Source: Gyrodactylus bullatarudis (lineage: Eukaryota; Platyhelminthes; Monogenea; Gyrodactylidea; Gyrodactylidae). Taken from it: a DNA stretch of 64,000 nt. Where the stretch lies: positions 1-64,000 of the forward strand of contig SSNU01000275.1 in assembly GCA_012064415.1 (NCBI GenBank), written 5' to 3'. Position 1 is the first letter of the stretch, and each line of letters opens with the position of its first letter. A program made the translations under genes and the position numbers. Under the pieces are notes generated by a model that saw only the letters and a program-made list of their open reading frames with translations, was not told the DNA's origin and did not search any database. Shown here one piece after another: positions 23,101-35,000 of the stretch.

Positions 23101-26100
23101 TTAGCTTGAAGTTTTTGATGACTTTATCAAAAAAAAACAATACAAAATTGATACTAACCTTTATCAATAGTTTGGTATGCGAGTCAATATTGTCAGTTGA
23201 TGGCCGATAATCAGCAGAGATGCTTTCAATCATTTCTTTAGCCTGATCAATAGTGTCTGGGTAATCTGTACTTGAGTTGAGAACAACATTACTAGGCACT
23301 TGGTGATCATGTCTCTTGAAGAATACATCATGTTGATTGGGTTGTTTTATTGTGTTGATAACTGGGGAGATTTTCTCTTCTGTTACAACATTTTCACAGT
23401 TTGGCTAAATCAAAAAATTTAAATGAAATACAAAACTTTGAATAACTCAACTGTTATTCAATGATAGATGGCATACTTCAGAGTTTTTTTGTGTGAGAAG
23501 CTTCATTGGATTCAGGTTGAGAAGGAATAGCTTTTGATAGAATGAACTGCAAAAGGGGATAGTTTGACACTCCATCAAGGTTGTTATCAAATCGTTTTGC
23601 ATGAGATCATTGACCAACAAGATCTTTTCAATTACAAGATCATAATAATCTGAAATCAGTTGTATAGGACAATGTTGAATCATTCTCCAGATAATTATTT
23701 GAAGTAATTTATGCTTCTCTGGATCTAAGTTTTTTGAATTTAAAAGACAATATCAAAATTCATAATTAGCAGGGCAGAAAATTTGCTATTTTGGTCAGAA
23801 AATAGCAACAATTACACAAAAATAGCATTTTTATCCTAGCAAAATTAAATTTCTTCAGTAATAGTTTATTTATTGACATGGGCTATGGAAAATTTGATGA
23901 AACTATATTTTTGTCTTGTTAAAACTAGGATTCTGTAAACAATGTACTCATTCATACGATGAAAACCTATGACCAATGAAAATCAATGATTTACTCTGAT
24001 TGGTTTAAAAAATAATTATCCAATAATATTCTTTTTTTTATTTTTTAAGTATTTTAGATACTTGATTTATTTGTTATAGGTATATTCGAGTTGAATCAAA
24101 AACTTTCTTCGGTCCTAAAGACAGGCTTCAATGGGTTCGTAATTTTGATATTTGGTTATCTGAGAGACCACGCTGTGGTCAAAAATTAACGAAAAATTAC
24201 CGAAAAACCTTTAGATTTAAAAAAACTAACCCTTTCCATAATGACATGAGAATGTCTCTTGGAAGCAAGCCAAGTATTCAGGAAAATCTTGACTCATTGT
24301 GGAGAGGTTATTTTTAAAGACTCCGACCAATAGGAAAGCATTAACAAGGTATGCCATGGATTTGGAGTATTTGATACAGAGGAGATTTTTGACATCATTA
24401 TTTAGACTTGTGCAAGAGGAATCCAGAGCAAGTTGAAAATCAATGAGATTGGTTAGGGCGGAAAATTTGATAATCTCTCCACTTTGATATTTGAGGGTGA
24501 AAAAGGTCTTTTCATCAGACGGGAAATTGACGTTCATCAAAAATTTATGAAGATCTCCATTGTGAGTGTACAAATTGGAATGATACCAAAATGAGGTTAC
24601 TCTCAAGTCCATCAAATTTGGCAGAGAGGACAAGTAGAGTAGAATTTGTCTACGATCCCGGGTAAATGAAACAGACTCTTTTTTTGAGCCAATTTTCTTT
24701 TCGCATGGGTTACTAAAATTAATGTTGTGGTTATTTTTGAATTTTTAATGAAACATGATAGTGTTTATTGATAATGAAAGGTGATACCAGAGAATATCAA
24801 AGAGATAAGCGCTTTATTTCGGGCATACTCTTTGGTCTATACTTTCTATGCCCGAAATAAAGCGCATATCTCTTTGATATTCTCTGACATCACCTTTCAT
24901 TATCAATGAGCTCTATCATAGGCAAAATAAAAGATGAAATTTACAATCATCTTAAAGACAAGATAGTGTTCAAATACTCACAAGGGATAATGACACAATT
25001 TCGAGAGAGAATTTACACTCTGCAGTTTGTTGGCAAATTCAGGAATAATATCCTTAACGAGAGAAGAGACGTACTCCTCATGGCCAGTTAAACTGAAATT
25101 CAGACTATTGAAAAAATATTTAATGAGACCGTGAAGAAGTCCTTCACAAGATTCAACCCTTGACTGTTGACTAATGATGAGAATGTCGTTGAGAAGCTCT
25201 TTGACCATAACAAGAAGTAAATCCTGTCTGGAATTGAGGTCGAAATCAGTCGACGTTACAAGATCATTAGTTTCCTTTGATATCTAATAATGAATCAAAA
25301 TATTAGTATTATAATTCGATTTTTTTTAATTAATAATAATTAATTATCTATAGCTCACCTTATTTCCAGAAGCAATGTACAATTTTGATGTTTGATTTGC
25401 ATCCAGGGTCATTATGTCGAATTTGTCGACAAACTCTGACCAAGACATGCATATGTTGTCTGGATCAAGGTTATAATCTAGTTTCTTCCTCTTAGATGTA
25501 CCATTAAAATTACGCGAAAGACTAGAATCCAAGATTGGCTCTCCAGACTGAAATCTTCGTCTATTTTCAGAGGCAATTACTTTTAGACGAATCTGAATTT
25601 CTTTGATAATATCATTTTCCTTCTGAGATACTCGAGAGCTTACGAACAAGCAAACAAGTGTAAGTAATTTTTCAAATACAGGCTAAATAATAAAGATAGA
25701 ATGAAAAACTTACATCACACTCTGAGCACATTTGAATGAGGTCACGAAATTTGTCAAGATTCTTCAGAATAGACTCGGGAATGTCAATGCAAGTGGCTAC
25801 AGTCCATGTCTTTAAACTATCGACTAGGCCAGAAAAGGAAGAAGAGACATCAGCGAAAGCCATGAGAGCTTCTGAATGTCTCTTTTTATTTTTTGATTTA
25901 TTTTCACTAATTGATGGAAGTAAATTCTTAAATTGATCGAAAAACATTCGGTCAATATCTGTGCTCAAGAGGTCAAGAGACCCTGCAAATGCCTTGGAGA
26001 TGTTCTTCTTTTTAAATAGCAACAATAGATCTTCAATATTTTTACCTATATTAACAAATATGATGCCATATGGACGGAGCATTTCCACCTTGAAGCTGCT

Positions 26101-26663
26101 ACTATCAATTTTGGCGTATTCCGGATTGTATAGTTCTAGAATGGACTTGACAAAATTCCCAATTATCAGTTGCCTAGACTGATAGGGATTAGCATGATTC
26201 TTGAGACAACTATTGTATAAAATTTCCATAACCTTGTTATTGTCTACAATGTTGAGGGAATCATTCTCCAAAATCATTTGGGCAAATTTCTCATGAAATG
26301 ATGAGACCTGGAATACTCTTTTGACAGTAGGATTCAAAATAAAGGGACCGAGGTAGTTGAGAGTTGTCCTAAACTCATCAAGAACTAAAGAATATAAATC
26401 TTTGAAAGTGAGTATCGAAGAACAAGCTTTAACAGTGAGAATTTGCCTGTGTACATCTGTTATAAGCTTTCTGTGTGTAATGACAACAGGAATGTCGTTA
26501 AAATGTTGATCATTTAGACTTTTATTTATTTTCTATAGATGGACAGATTAAATAAAAGCAAAAAAACCTTTTCTAAGATTGTTCTAACAGTGGCAAGATT
26601 AGTGAAGGAACTCTTAGATAGTGTAGTGATGATATCAAAGACTTTATCTGAGAGGTGGTCCAT
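12776..26663 (-). CDS. NO VEIN-like protein: GHKL (sacsin/Nov-type) ATPase with C-terminal DUF3883, 18 exons
   Basis: The exons, 5' to 3', are 26663-26568, 26532-25714, 25682-25359, 25283-24982, 24712-24231, 23724-23477, 23404-23159, 20321-20039, 19686-19364, 19301-18927, 18868-18632, 18573-16699, 16639-16439, 16376-16170, 15736-15210, 14445-14256, 14193-13785 and 13116-12776. All junctions are GT-AG and in frame, giving about 2,494 residues, close in size to plant NO VEIN. Residues 1-839 are a helical N-terminal region. The ATPase starts near 840: N-box ELIQNSDD at 866-873 and glycine box GHKGIGFKSVF at 934-944. A long region of unknown fold runs to about 2,250. DUF3883 closes the protein with GEETIYNYLNENIGKRI and YVEVKTT. 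The ATG at 26663 is chosen because MDHLSDKVFDIITTLS resembles the family start; the frame stays open upstream, so an earlier exon is possible. Weak donors: GTTCGT at 15209, GTCTGT at 16698. Animal members have no firmly established function. Confidence 0.85.
13210..13310. repeat. Dispersed repeat, copy 1 (copy 2 at about 22564-22665)
   Basis: Both copies, in the same orientation, share ATACTACAC, a C/T-rich run ending TTTTCTACAGAT, then AGACAA, AGGTAGCAAG and CGTTATAGTC. They lie in different introns of the NO VEIN-like gene (13117-13784 and 20322-23158). The shared TTTCTACAG looks like a splice acceptor on the plus strand, so this may be the edge of a gene-derived or element-derived repeat. 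Confidence 0.5.
14640..14880. repeat. Partial copy of the AGTTGGTTGATATGAAG foldback family
   Basis: It shares phrases such as GAGTGATCAAAAGTTGA, TTGAATTATCAAAATT, TTTTGATCACTTTTCACTTT and TTTGAAATCAACAATTTT with the elements at 30.7, 35.1-35.9 and 54.05 kb. It lies in an intron of the NO VEIN-like gene (14446-15209). The outer ends typical of the family are not evident. Confidence 0.4.
19364..20321 (-). other. ATPase-encoding exons of the NO VEIN-like gene
   Basis: Exons 20321-20039 and 19686-19364 carry the GHKL nucleotide-binding fold. FILELIQNSDDVEY gives the Asn/Asp box, FLIMSNNELHGFS is the second strand region, ISDVGKSQKRKLAGS is the lid, and the glycine box IGHKGIGFKSVF is split across the intron after the G of Gly934. 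The motif order matches sacsin/Nov-type ATPases rather than Hsp90 proper. All residues expected for ATP binding appear present (Glu and Asn of the N-box, Asp, Gly-x-Gly), so the domain looks functional. Confidence 0.85.
20486..20836 (+). repeat. Left terminal inverted repeat of the Ginger-type element
   Basis: It is near-identical to the reverse complement of 21929-22278. The outer 120 bp contain four iterations of a (G/C)ATTATATATAAT-like motif at about 20508, 20528, 20554 and 20599. The inner end runs 43 bases into the integrase ORF, which starts at 20794. Confidence 0.85.
20794..21871 (+). pseudogene. Ginger/KRBA2-like integrase, broken
   Basis: Frame pieces in order are 20794-21039, 21030-21254, 21220-21384 and 21521-21871. 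The first is an N-terminal region starting MNPKERFYQILDEKNY. The second is the integrase core, with MDLIDYQSSPDNEFKFILVV and HFTKFVSLRPLKSKTAAEV, then GPPKILQSHNGREFNN. The third contains the glutamate segment SVERANRDIEDIL. The last is a C-terminal domain with VGENVLVPIPEIDRSRIDDR and LLGVVTEI, typical of KRBA2/SCAND3-related integrases. The second catalytic Asp, expected in 'LQSDNGREF', is His here. About 30 residues between GREFNN and SVERAN are missing and a TAA stands at 21382. The gene is dead. Confidence 0.8.
21929..22278 (-). repeat. Right terminal inverted repeat of the Ginger-type element
   Basis: This is the reverse complement of 20486-20836 with only scattered differences (for example CTTTGCC against CTTCGCC near the outer end). 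It contains an antisense copy of the first codons of the integrase gene, which ordinary TIRs do not. Confidence 0.85.
22564..22665. repeat. Dispersed repeat, copy 2 of the 13210-13310 sequence
   Basis: Same-orientation partial match to 13210-13310, lying about 290 bp beyond the right end of the Ginger-type element in the same intron. Confidence 0.45.
24768..24906. repeat. 60-bp-armed palindromic hairpin in an intron
   Basis: The arm 24768-24827 (TTGATAATGAAAGGTGATAC onward, ending GGGCATA) pairs with 24847-24906 with about three to four mismatches around a 19-base loop. A related phrase, GCCCGAAATAAAG, occurs at about 2274. It lies in the intron 24713-24981 of the NO VEIN-like gene and looks like a foldback MITE. 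Confidence 0.7.
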
Positions 26664-29044
26664 TTCATAAATACGGTCTAATCCAAGAATCTTAAACAAA
26701 ACTCGTACAAAACAGTAAACTTTGTTTAAAGTTTACTATTTTAAAAGTTCAAATTCAAAAAATTATTTTACTAATATTTTTTTGAAGCGAGTTTGAGCTT
26801 TTGACATCTAACATATGGGAATGCATTATAAAATAAGGGACCTGAATTGCTCTTAAGTTTCATCAGGAGGGTAATTATAATTATTAATGATACTATAAAG
26901 CTTTTTACTTATTTTTAAAGAAGTGAGAAACAAATTTATTCAGAATTTATCGTTTATTAAATAAATGGTCAGGGTTTTAATCATTAAAATGTTGTCTCTC
27001 CATTTAATAATGCATGTTTTTTATGATAATAATAATTTAGAATAATGATAACAAATCACAATTTTCTTTCAACTTCCATGGTTCTTCATTGTATCTATTT
27101 TTATTTTATTCTCGTGCTTATTTTTGTGGGTTCTTAAGAAAATAAAAAACAGTTAAATTACCTTCACACGTCGTACATAGTAATAATGATATTTGTAATT
27201 TCAGTGTAACCTCCTGAATATGCTTAATTTTTAGATTTATTTTTACAATTAATTTTAACAGTAGACTGCTATCAGTAGTTGGTAATATCAAAAATGGCAA
27301 AATGATGATGACCATTGGTGGATAGATTGTAACAAAAGGTAAAAGGGATGATGGATCAGGGGGAAAAGAAACTCAAGCAAGACTATTTAAAATTTTAATT
27401 CAAATACATACATTCTGAATAAAGTCAAGTTAATAATAACAGAAAATAAAGGGAAAATATAGATGTATATTGAGAGAGAGAGAGAGTTGATTCACATTTC
27501 TTCACGCCAAGATTGGAAAAGATTTGTGAGTGTAAAGAGAAATGTTATCCCCTTTGATCATTCGATTGGGATGAGGAACCGAAGAAAAAAAAATAGTTGA
27601 TAATCTCATCTCGTAAAAATTTCTGTGCGCATATTTTGGATTGGTAACATCTTTAGTAACATAATCTTCATATTATTCAGCCTTGATAATTTATCATACA
27701 GGACTCCTGTTATAGGAGGGTTGGTTGTTACATTCTTTTATATAATAATAATAATATGGGAAGAGCAAAAAAAAGCAAACAAATAAATAAAAAATAAAAA
27801 TGGCCGGTGAGAGTGGCTTAGCCCACACACACACACATCCAAGACATAACACAGTGAATTACTGTTATTTTACATGTTTATTCCATTCTTTAAAACTAAA
27901 GTAAAAAAAATTATTCATAGGATTTTCGCTTCTATAAATTAAAACGGATTGTGGCAACAAATCTCAGAAAGTGAGAATGCAATATAGGCATACTGAGAGT
28001 TGGCTATATATATAAACGACGATAGGTTGGAGATAAACTAAAAAAATGCCAGTCGATTAGTAGGGAGAAATACAGGTGTGTGTGTTTTTTTATCTGAAAG
28101 ACGTTCAGCGTCTAGGGATTTTTCTTCAACAAGATTCTGCTGTCGTGTGTTACCACTGGATCATCGTACGATTCTCATCTAAAAGTTGATCATTAATAAA
28201 TTGTAAATCAAAATAAAATATTCTGTTCTATGCTTTTGTCGTCTCTGTAATTATTATTGAACGGAACAGAGAATTAAAGTCTATACTTGTAAGTAAAGTG
28301 ATTCAGCAAAAAAATTGTGCTGCATGAAAGGAGGACAAGAGACGTATGCATAAATAGGCTAAAAGTAGTGCAACATTTATCATGAATTCCCAAATTCATA
28401 GAGAATAGCTGTATTTCGTCGGAACTCTACCCCGGATTAGATATAAATACTATTTTAGAGCACTTTCATGGTTGAAATGATTTTATGCCTCATCTGGGAA
28501 ACAAGGGATTGGGAGTTTTCATCTCTCACTTCACTTTCTGTCTCTTAAGGAATGCATCGATTTGTAAATGCCCAGTGGATCCCTTTCTCTTCCGATTAGT
28601 CACTGAGCATTTTTCCCTTTTCCTTTTATCGCATTCCTTAAGAGACAGAGAGTATTGTGATAGTATTTATTTATCTGTTACCATGAATATGGGAAATCAG
28701 TGAATGGACGGTAATCCCTACTAAAAATGGGAATTATCTCAAACAATGAGATTTTATTTTATTCAAAGGGCTTGTTTCTTTGGTCATATGCTTTTAGTTA
28801 AACCTTTTTTGACCATTAAGAGTTTATTACATTTTCCACTACACTTTTTACAGTTATGACTACAATTTATTTCGTTTACTCTAAACTTCTTTATGGATTC
28901 AGAATCAAATAATTCTTGATGAAGTTCGAAAATATTATCGTTCAAAAGTAAAAATTTTTACTTGTACACTAAGTTTCACTTAGGAGTTTCGCTTATTTAC
29001 ATCAAACCTTACAAATATAGTCGCCAAAAAAGGGAAAAAAACAA
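26664..29044. other. Intergenic region between the NO VEIN-like gene and the MAP4K-like gene
   Basis: This stretch should hold the promoter and 5' UTR of the NO VEIN-like gene and the 3' UTR of the kinase gene, both on the minus strand. I can support no core promoter motif. A minus-strand AATAAA at about 28872-28867 lies roughly 175 bases after the kinase stop codon and is a candidate polyadenylation signal. Short GA (about 27474-27487) and CA (about 27822-27836) runs and the hairpin at 28538-28648 are the only other structures seen. An undetected 5' exon of the downstream gene is possible. Confidence 0.4.
28538..28648. repeat. Hairpin with 18-bp perfect arms
   Basis: CTGTCTCTTAAGGAATGC (28538-28555) pairs exactly with GCATTCCTTAAGAGACAG (28631-28648). 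A second, inner pairing (AAATGCCCAGTG with CACTGAGCATTT) extends the stem. It is followed at 28689-28731 by a phrase (ATGGGAAATCAGTGAATGGA) that recurs beside another hairpin at 49327-49426. Confidence 0.6.
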
Positions 29045-32000
29045 TCAGGTTAAAAACATACTCTTTCTAACACTACTCTTGGTCTTTTGTTGACCCGATG
29101 AGGTAATGGAGTTCTGCTCTTGGGTACCACCAGTTAGAAGATAAACGTTTGAGTTATCCAATGGATCCATAGTGGGCCGATGTTCCACAACAATGTTTGT
29201 ATCATGACCCAACAGACGATAAATGTGTTCCTGATCGTTAACACACAGGGTGGTTTCATCAAGGAAACTCTTGCCCAAAAGGCCATGCGGATGAAAGACA
29301 AGTAGACTATCACGAAGACACACAATTGATTCCACAGATAGTCCATTGAAATGAATTGTAGATGCTCGATACTTTGAGTTTTTAACTTTTCCAGCTAAAT
29401 TCAATACTTTGGCGCAATCCTCAAAACAGACAAGTAAAGCATTGGCTTCAAGTTGTACAACCTCGACAATAGCTAAAGCATCCTCTTGAAGGTAATTGGC
29501 ATTTCGATAAGCTGAGGAAGACGTTGAATTTTGTTGACAGAGGGACATTGAATCGGGGTCGTATTCAGTTGAAATACTCATGGTGTCTTCTTCATCACCA
29601 CGAGATTGGCTCATTTGATAGTTGGAAATTGAGCCAGTCTCATCGCATGTGTCCGTAAGGAGTCCGTCCAAGTACACTTCATGAGGATTATGTGACACTT
29701 TGGTAGAATTACGATAATTATTTCTAGAAAAAAAGATACTTTAATTTCTAACTTTATTATATCAAAATTATATCAACAAGAGGAACTGAAAAAAACAAAT
29801 AAAAAAACCCTCCACTAATGAATAACAAGAGGAATTTAAGATTCTTCCCCCTCATATTGATCTACTTAGAGGGCTTCTATCTTCCTTATTTTAAGTTCTA
29901 ATTTGTTGATTGTTTTATAAATGCTGTAGTGAATAGCTAAAAACTAAAATAGTGGGAAAAACCAAAAATCTCAAATGGAACCCAACTAAAATTTATATCA
30001 TTTGAGTAGGCTATTATTTTTTTGATTAAAACTTCTTTTGAGAAAAAACATAAATAATAAATGAACATACCCAGAATTATGTTCTGTATTGACTATGAAA
30101 TCAGTTGGATTTGTTGCTAAAGCTTGAGCCTGATAAGGCGAGGAAATGGCAGAGCAGTTATCTTGAGAAGTCTTTTTGACAAGGCCCTTCTTTGCATCGG
30201 CTTTGATGCTCTTTTTGATTTTCTTTTGCAAAATAGTCTGCTGGTAGATTGAATTCGAATTGCGGGGTAATTCTGTAAAGTCATTTTCTACTTTGCTCTG
30301 GTTCATATTCAGGTCAACGAAGAAGAATCGGAATCGAAGACCCTGACGACCTTTTCTTGAATAATGACGATAAACACCAAGGCAGGCCAGGGGCAGGGGC
30401 CGATCCTTGAGAATGATTAAATCAAAGGTTAATAGGGGATTAGGCATTTGTTTGACCGGGACACGTTTTATTTCAATAAAATTCGATAATGGATTAAACC
30501 ATTCCATAACTAAAATATAATCTTGCATAGCAGCACATAAATATTTGGCTCCATTGAACGGGTTCCTTGCCATGGAAACACGAAGGCAATGTTTTGTAGA
30601 TGGTATCTTATTTGATGCTTGGAAGCGTCTGAAATGTTTAAAGGATAAATTGATTTCTCAATCATTCACACATCAATACTTAAGTTCTGTAATATCCTAG
30701 TGGAAATAACTTTGATCTAAAGTTGGTTGATATGAAGTTGGAAATATATGATTTTTACAGAAATCTCGATTTTTCATCAAGAATTCGAATTTGTTAAAGA
30801 TTTTTTGGAATTCTACTCATTTTTCCCACTTTTACCATTCAAAGAAAAAAAAATTTTTATGAAATTCCCATTTGGGGTCAAAATCGCATTTTTTCGAACT
30901 ATGAGCTGAAAAATTTTGTTGATTTTAAAGTAAGAGAGTGATCAGAAATTGATTTTCAAGATCAAGATTAGATAATAAAGCTGAATTGCACCGTCAAATT
31001 ACCGACAGTAACCCCATTTTCGAGAGATTTTGAATTATCAAAATTTCATCAATTTTGAAGTAGTGAAAATGATCAAAAAATCGAGATTTCTGTAAAAGTC
31101 ATAGATTCTCCACTTCATATTAATTAGCTTCATATGGAATTCTTGATTTATTGATTAAATCCTTCTCAATTTGTAGACATCTACAGACATTTAATTATAA
31201 GGAATAATTGTCTAGAAGGATGAAATGTACAATGGAAAGAGAGGAATGTAACCCCTTATGAGACAAGTTTTATTTGAATTATATTCTGGTGACTGAACAC
31301 AGTTGAATAATGGCATGTAAAGACTTTTCATATATGTGATTGCAAGTCTGTAGGAAAATAAAAAGTGTACATGAATAAAATCTATATATGGATATCTATA
31401 GTATGTATGGTAATTGACTAGAGGATGCAATTTTTCTTTCCATACACTGTCTGGAAATACTTTTATTGATGATTGCTTAGGCAGGAAGTATGTTAAATTT
31501 TTTCATCAAAATCATACACGTGTCAGTTATCAATAAGATCAAAACGAGATCCATTTATCAGAAGCTTTTTTTTATTGTTGGGCAGGTTGAGAAAGAGAGC
31601 AAACAAAGAGACAAATCAAAAATGCATCTTTTACAGTTATTTTACTGTGAATCGTGTGTTATTTCTTCCAAGTGTTTCGACGCAAGATCTTTTAATTGAA
31701 AACATTTTAGCGTTAATAGAAAGGGGGAAGTCCAATGGTTGTTACAAAGCGTTATAAAGTGAAAGTTTGACCTGAATTAATTAAACATCCTTCATTTGGT
31801 TTCTCGTTGTACCATTGAAGAAAGTGTGTAAAGGCCGTTGAGATGTTTGAAAGATTGAATACATTTTATTATAAAACAAAAAGTTTAGATCATTTTTCAC
31901 AGAGCTTCTTCTGGTTTCCAAGGAATTAATCTTTGGGAAGATGAACTGTTATTTTTCTACGATTTACGATAAAATATGCATATGTGTATTCAAATCTATT

Positions 32001-35000
32001 GGAATAATTAAGGATGATTTTGTGAAACTCGATCATATGACAGAGTAAATTAGTGTGTGGATAAAAGATATGCTTGCATTTGATATCATGTTATTTATGT
32101 GTGTTTTACTGCTTGAACTTTATAGCTATATTATTATATAACTCTTGAATTTGTGTGTAAAAATTAGTTAGCCAAGATGTGAAAAAAATAGAACGAATTA
32201 ATAATGTTTTGCGATTGGGATGGGTTTTAATTACGAAAAATGAGATAATTTCAAAAATGATTGCATTCAGATAGTTGCGATATTTTTGGTATTCAAATCT
32301 ACATTCATTTGGAATGCAAAGCAAGCAAACTAGTCCTCATGATCTAGTGTAGCCTCTGGAAAGATGCTTAACTAATTCTGTGTATCATCAATACTGAAAG
32401 GTAAATGCAAAAATTTCAAGATAGAGAAATAATTTGATTTTAGCATCAGATAGCCATTCCTAGGTATTTATAAAATAGCTCATAATTAACGTGGACTTTT
32501 TTGATCGAATCATGAGAACGAAGACTGATTATCTAACTGCTCAGTACTATTAAGGACTATAGTCGAGCGATAATAAAAAGTTGACTCATAATAATAAATT
32601 GCAAAAGATGAGGGGAGAGGGGGTCAAGGGAAAAAGGATTCTCACTTATTTACGACATTCTCAAGAAGCCTTGATTGAATAAAAGAATTTCTTTTAAATG
32701 AATTTAAATACATACATTTGGGAGGGGTTTCAAATTTGAAGAATTCCATGAGTGTACTTAATAGTCCTACGATAAATTAATGAGTACTCTTTTATTTTCT
32801 ATGAGATTTTCTTGAAACATTCTAGAGTTAATAAGTATACAGTTTTAGTTATATCTTGAACAGTTATTTAAACAAAGTCAACAGCTTTCAAGCATAGAAA
32901 TGAGTAAGCAATAAGTATTGAGTTCTTGTGGGCTAAAATTAACTTCAAATTTGAGTTATAAAGTGAAAATAAACGCTTAAAGGGTCTTACATAAATCCAT
33001 TCCTTAAATATTTGAAGTATTCTGGAAAACTCACTTTGGTAGTAGATTTGTGAGCTTTTGAGCAATCTTGGGTCCTGCCTGACCAACATTACCAAGGCCA
33101 GCTTGATTTTTCGCATTAGTCATTAATGTGATCAGATTATGATTGAAGAGTTGATTATTAGGACCAGATAAGGAGATCATGGTGTCTTGTACAACTGTCA
33201 GCCATAGACATCGTTGTGGGAAGAGCTTTTCGAGAGAGATTGAAAACGGTTTATTATTAAAACATTGGTTTAAGGTAAGAAAAACTTTCAAAAATGAAGA
33301 TTTTATCATCGCTCTGATTGGTCATTTTGATAAAGTTATAATTTATTCCCTTGAATGATATGAAATTGAAACCAATATATTTCTCGAATTCTACCTCTTG
33401 ACTGGTCCTCTGTCTACCAACAAATTGATTGGACGAATTCAAAAAATGATTATTTTAAAAGTTATGCTCAAGATACTGGTTTTTGGAAATTTTTAGATTC
33501 TTAAGATACATTTAGTGAAAAAATAGATTATGCGATATTGTTTAGATTTCATTCTGATACTGTCAAATTCGATAATAAGTTTACAAAATGTATTGATTTT
33601 CACCCGTAATGGAGAAATACTAAATGAGTGAGGAGGGAATTTTGATTTGGGAATACATTACACTCCTAGAAGAAGGAAAGAGACTTGGTATACATAAGTA
33701 AGTAGTAATGATAATTATGATCATTGAATATATATTTTTTTACAAAATTTTTCCCTTTGTGACTCAGATAGAGAAAATTTGGAGGGAAAAAGAATGTTCC
33801 TTTGCGTGGGTAGTGAGAGAGCATGCTTCTCTCACAGTTTATTGGGATCAATAAAAATTTATATCAGAGTACTATTTTTGCTCATGATAACTCTTTTGAA
33901 GGTGAAGAGAAAGTTAATCAGAATGATTCGATTGATAATACTAATTATAATTATCTACACCTACCTAGTATATATTAATATTAGGGGTGGGGATTAACTC
34001 ATAAAGATTTTTCAATAGATTAATTTTTTTGTTGGAGTAAGTTGTATTGCCGAACTTCTTCATTATAAATCCCACTCCAGAAACAAATTAATTTTTGTAA
34101 GGAACGTTTTTTTGAAAATCTAGATAGATTTAAAAATGAGATGACTTATTCAGTGTTGTCTATTAATCCTAAGATTAGAATTAAAATATGCTATCTGCAA
34201 AAGCTACTAGTGAGTAAGATGGCTAATTTTTGGGTAAAAAAACACCCAATTTTTAATCGACAATTCCTGAGGTAAAAATAACTAGGTTGAAATAGTTATA
34301 GATTCTAAATCAGCGTCTTCAAAAATCACATGAAAGACAATAGATCGAATACAAGTCCTGGTTTTTGCAAAATTCTAAATTTTTCCATCAAACACCCAAG
34401 AATAATGGGGGTATTATTATGTTGATCTGTTAATTAGTTTGGAAGCTTTTTAATCGATTTCAAAGTGGAAAAAAAATCGCAGAGAAAATTAAATTTATCA
34501 AATGTAAATCATGGGTTTATCGCTTGGGATTTTAATTGCTTAATCGTTTTCACATTTTTTAGGTATTCTTGTTTAATTTTAATTCAGAAGAAATCCACTT
34601 GGTCACTACTCACTTGAAAATCGATAAAAATTTAAAACTTTGAAAATGAAAAATGTCCAATTGTTTCTTTTTCTTCGTCTGATTAAAGTTTAATAATCTT
34701 GAGTTTAGAAAATACTCATTATTCTTGAGGGTTTTGTAAAAATAATATCAATCAAATTTATTTATTTCATACTCTGAAAATCTTACTTGATGGAAATTTT
34801 ATTCGATCATTTTCATGTTTCAAGCCTATCACGTGAGGTATTAGGTACATGTCTTGAGATACAGTGATTGTTACAAGAATAGAAATCTGAATCTAGGCTA
34901 TGAAGAGTCCTAGGATAGACGAAATGCATTTATATCCAGTCATTTTGAAGAGAATTTATTATGCTTAACATTTTTTTGAAATTGAGCCAAAACTTTTCTG

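Noticed and set aside
27118..27315. Leu/Ile-rich 65-codon minus-strand frame
   Set aside because: AT-rich composition alone explains a hydrophobic frame of this length; no start context, homologue or splice partner is visible.
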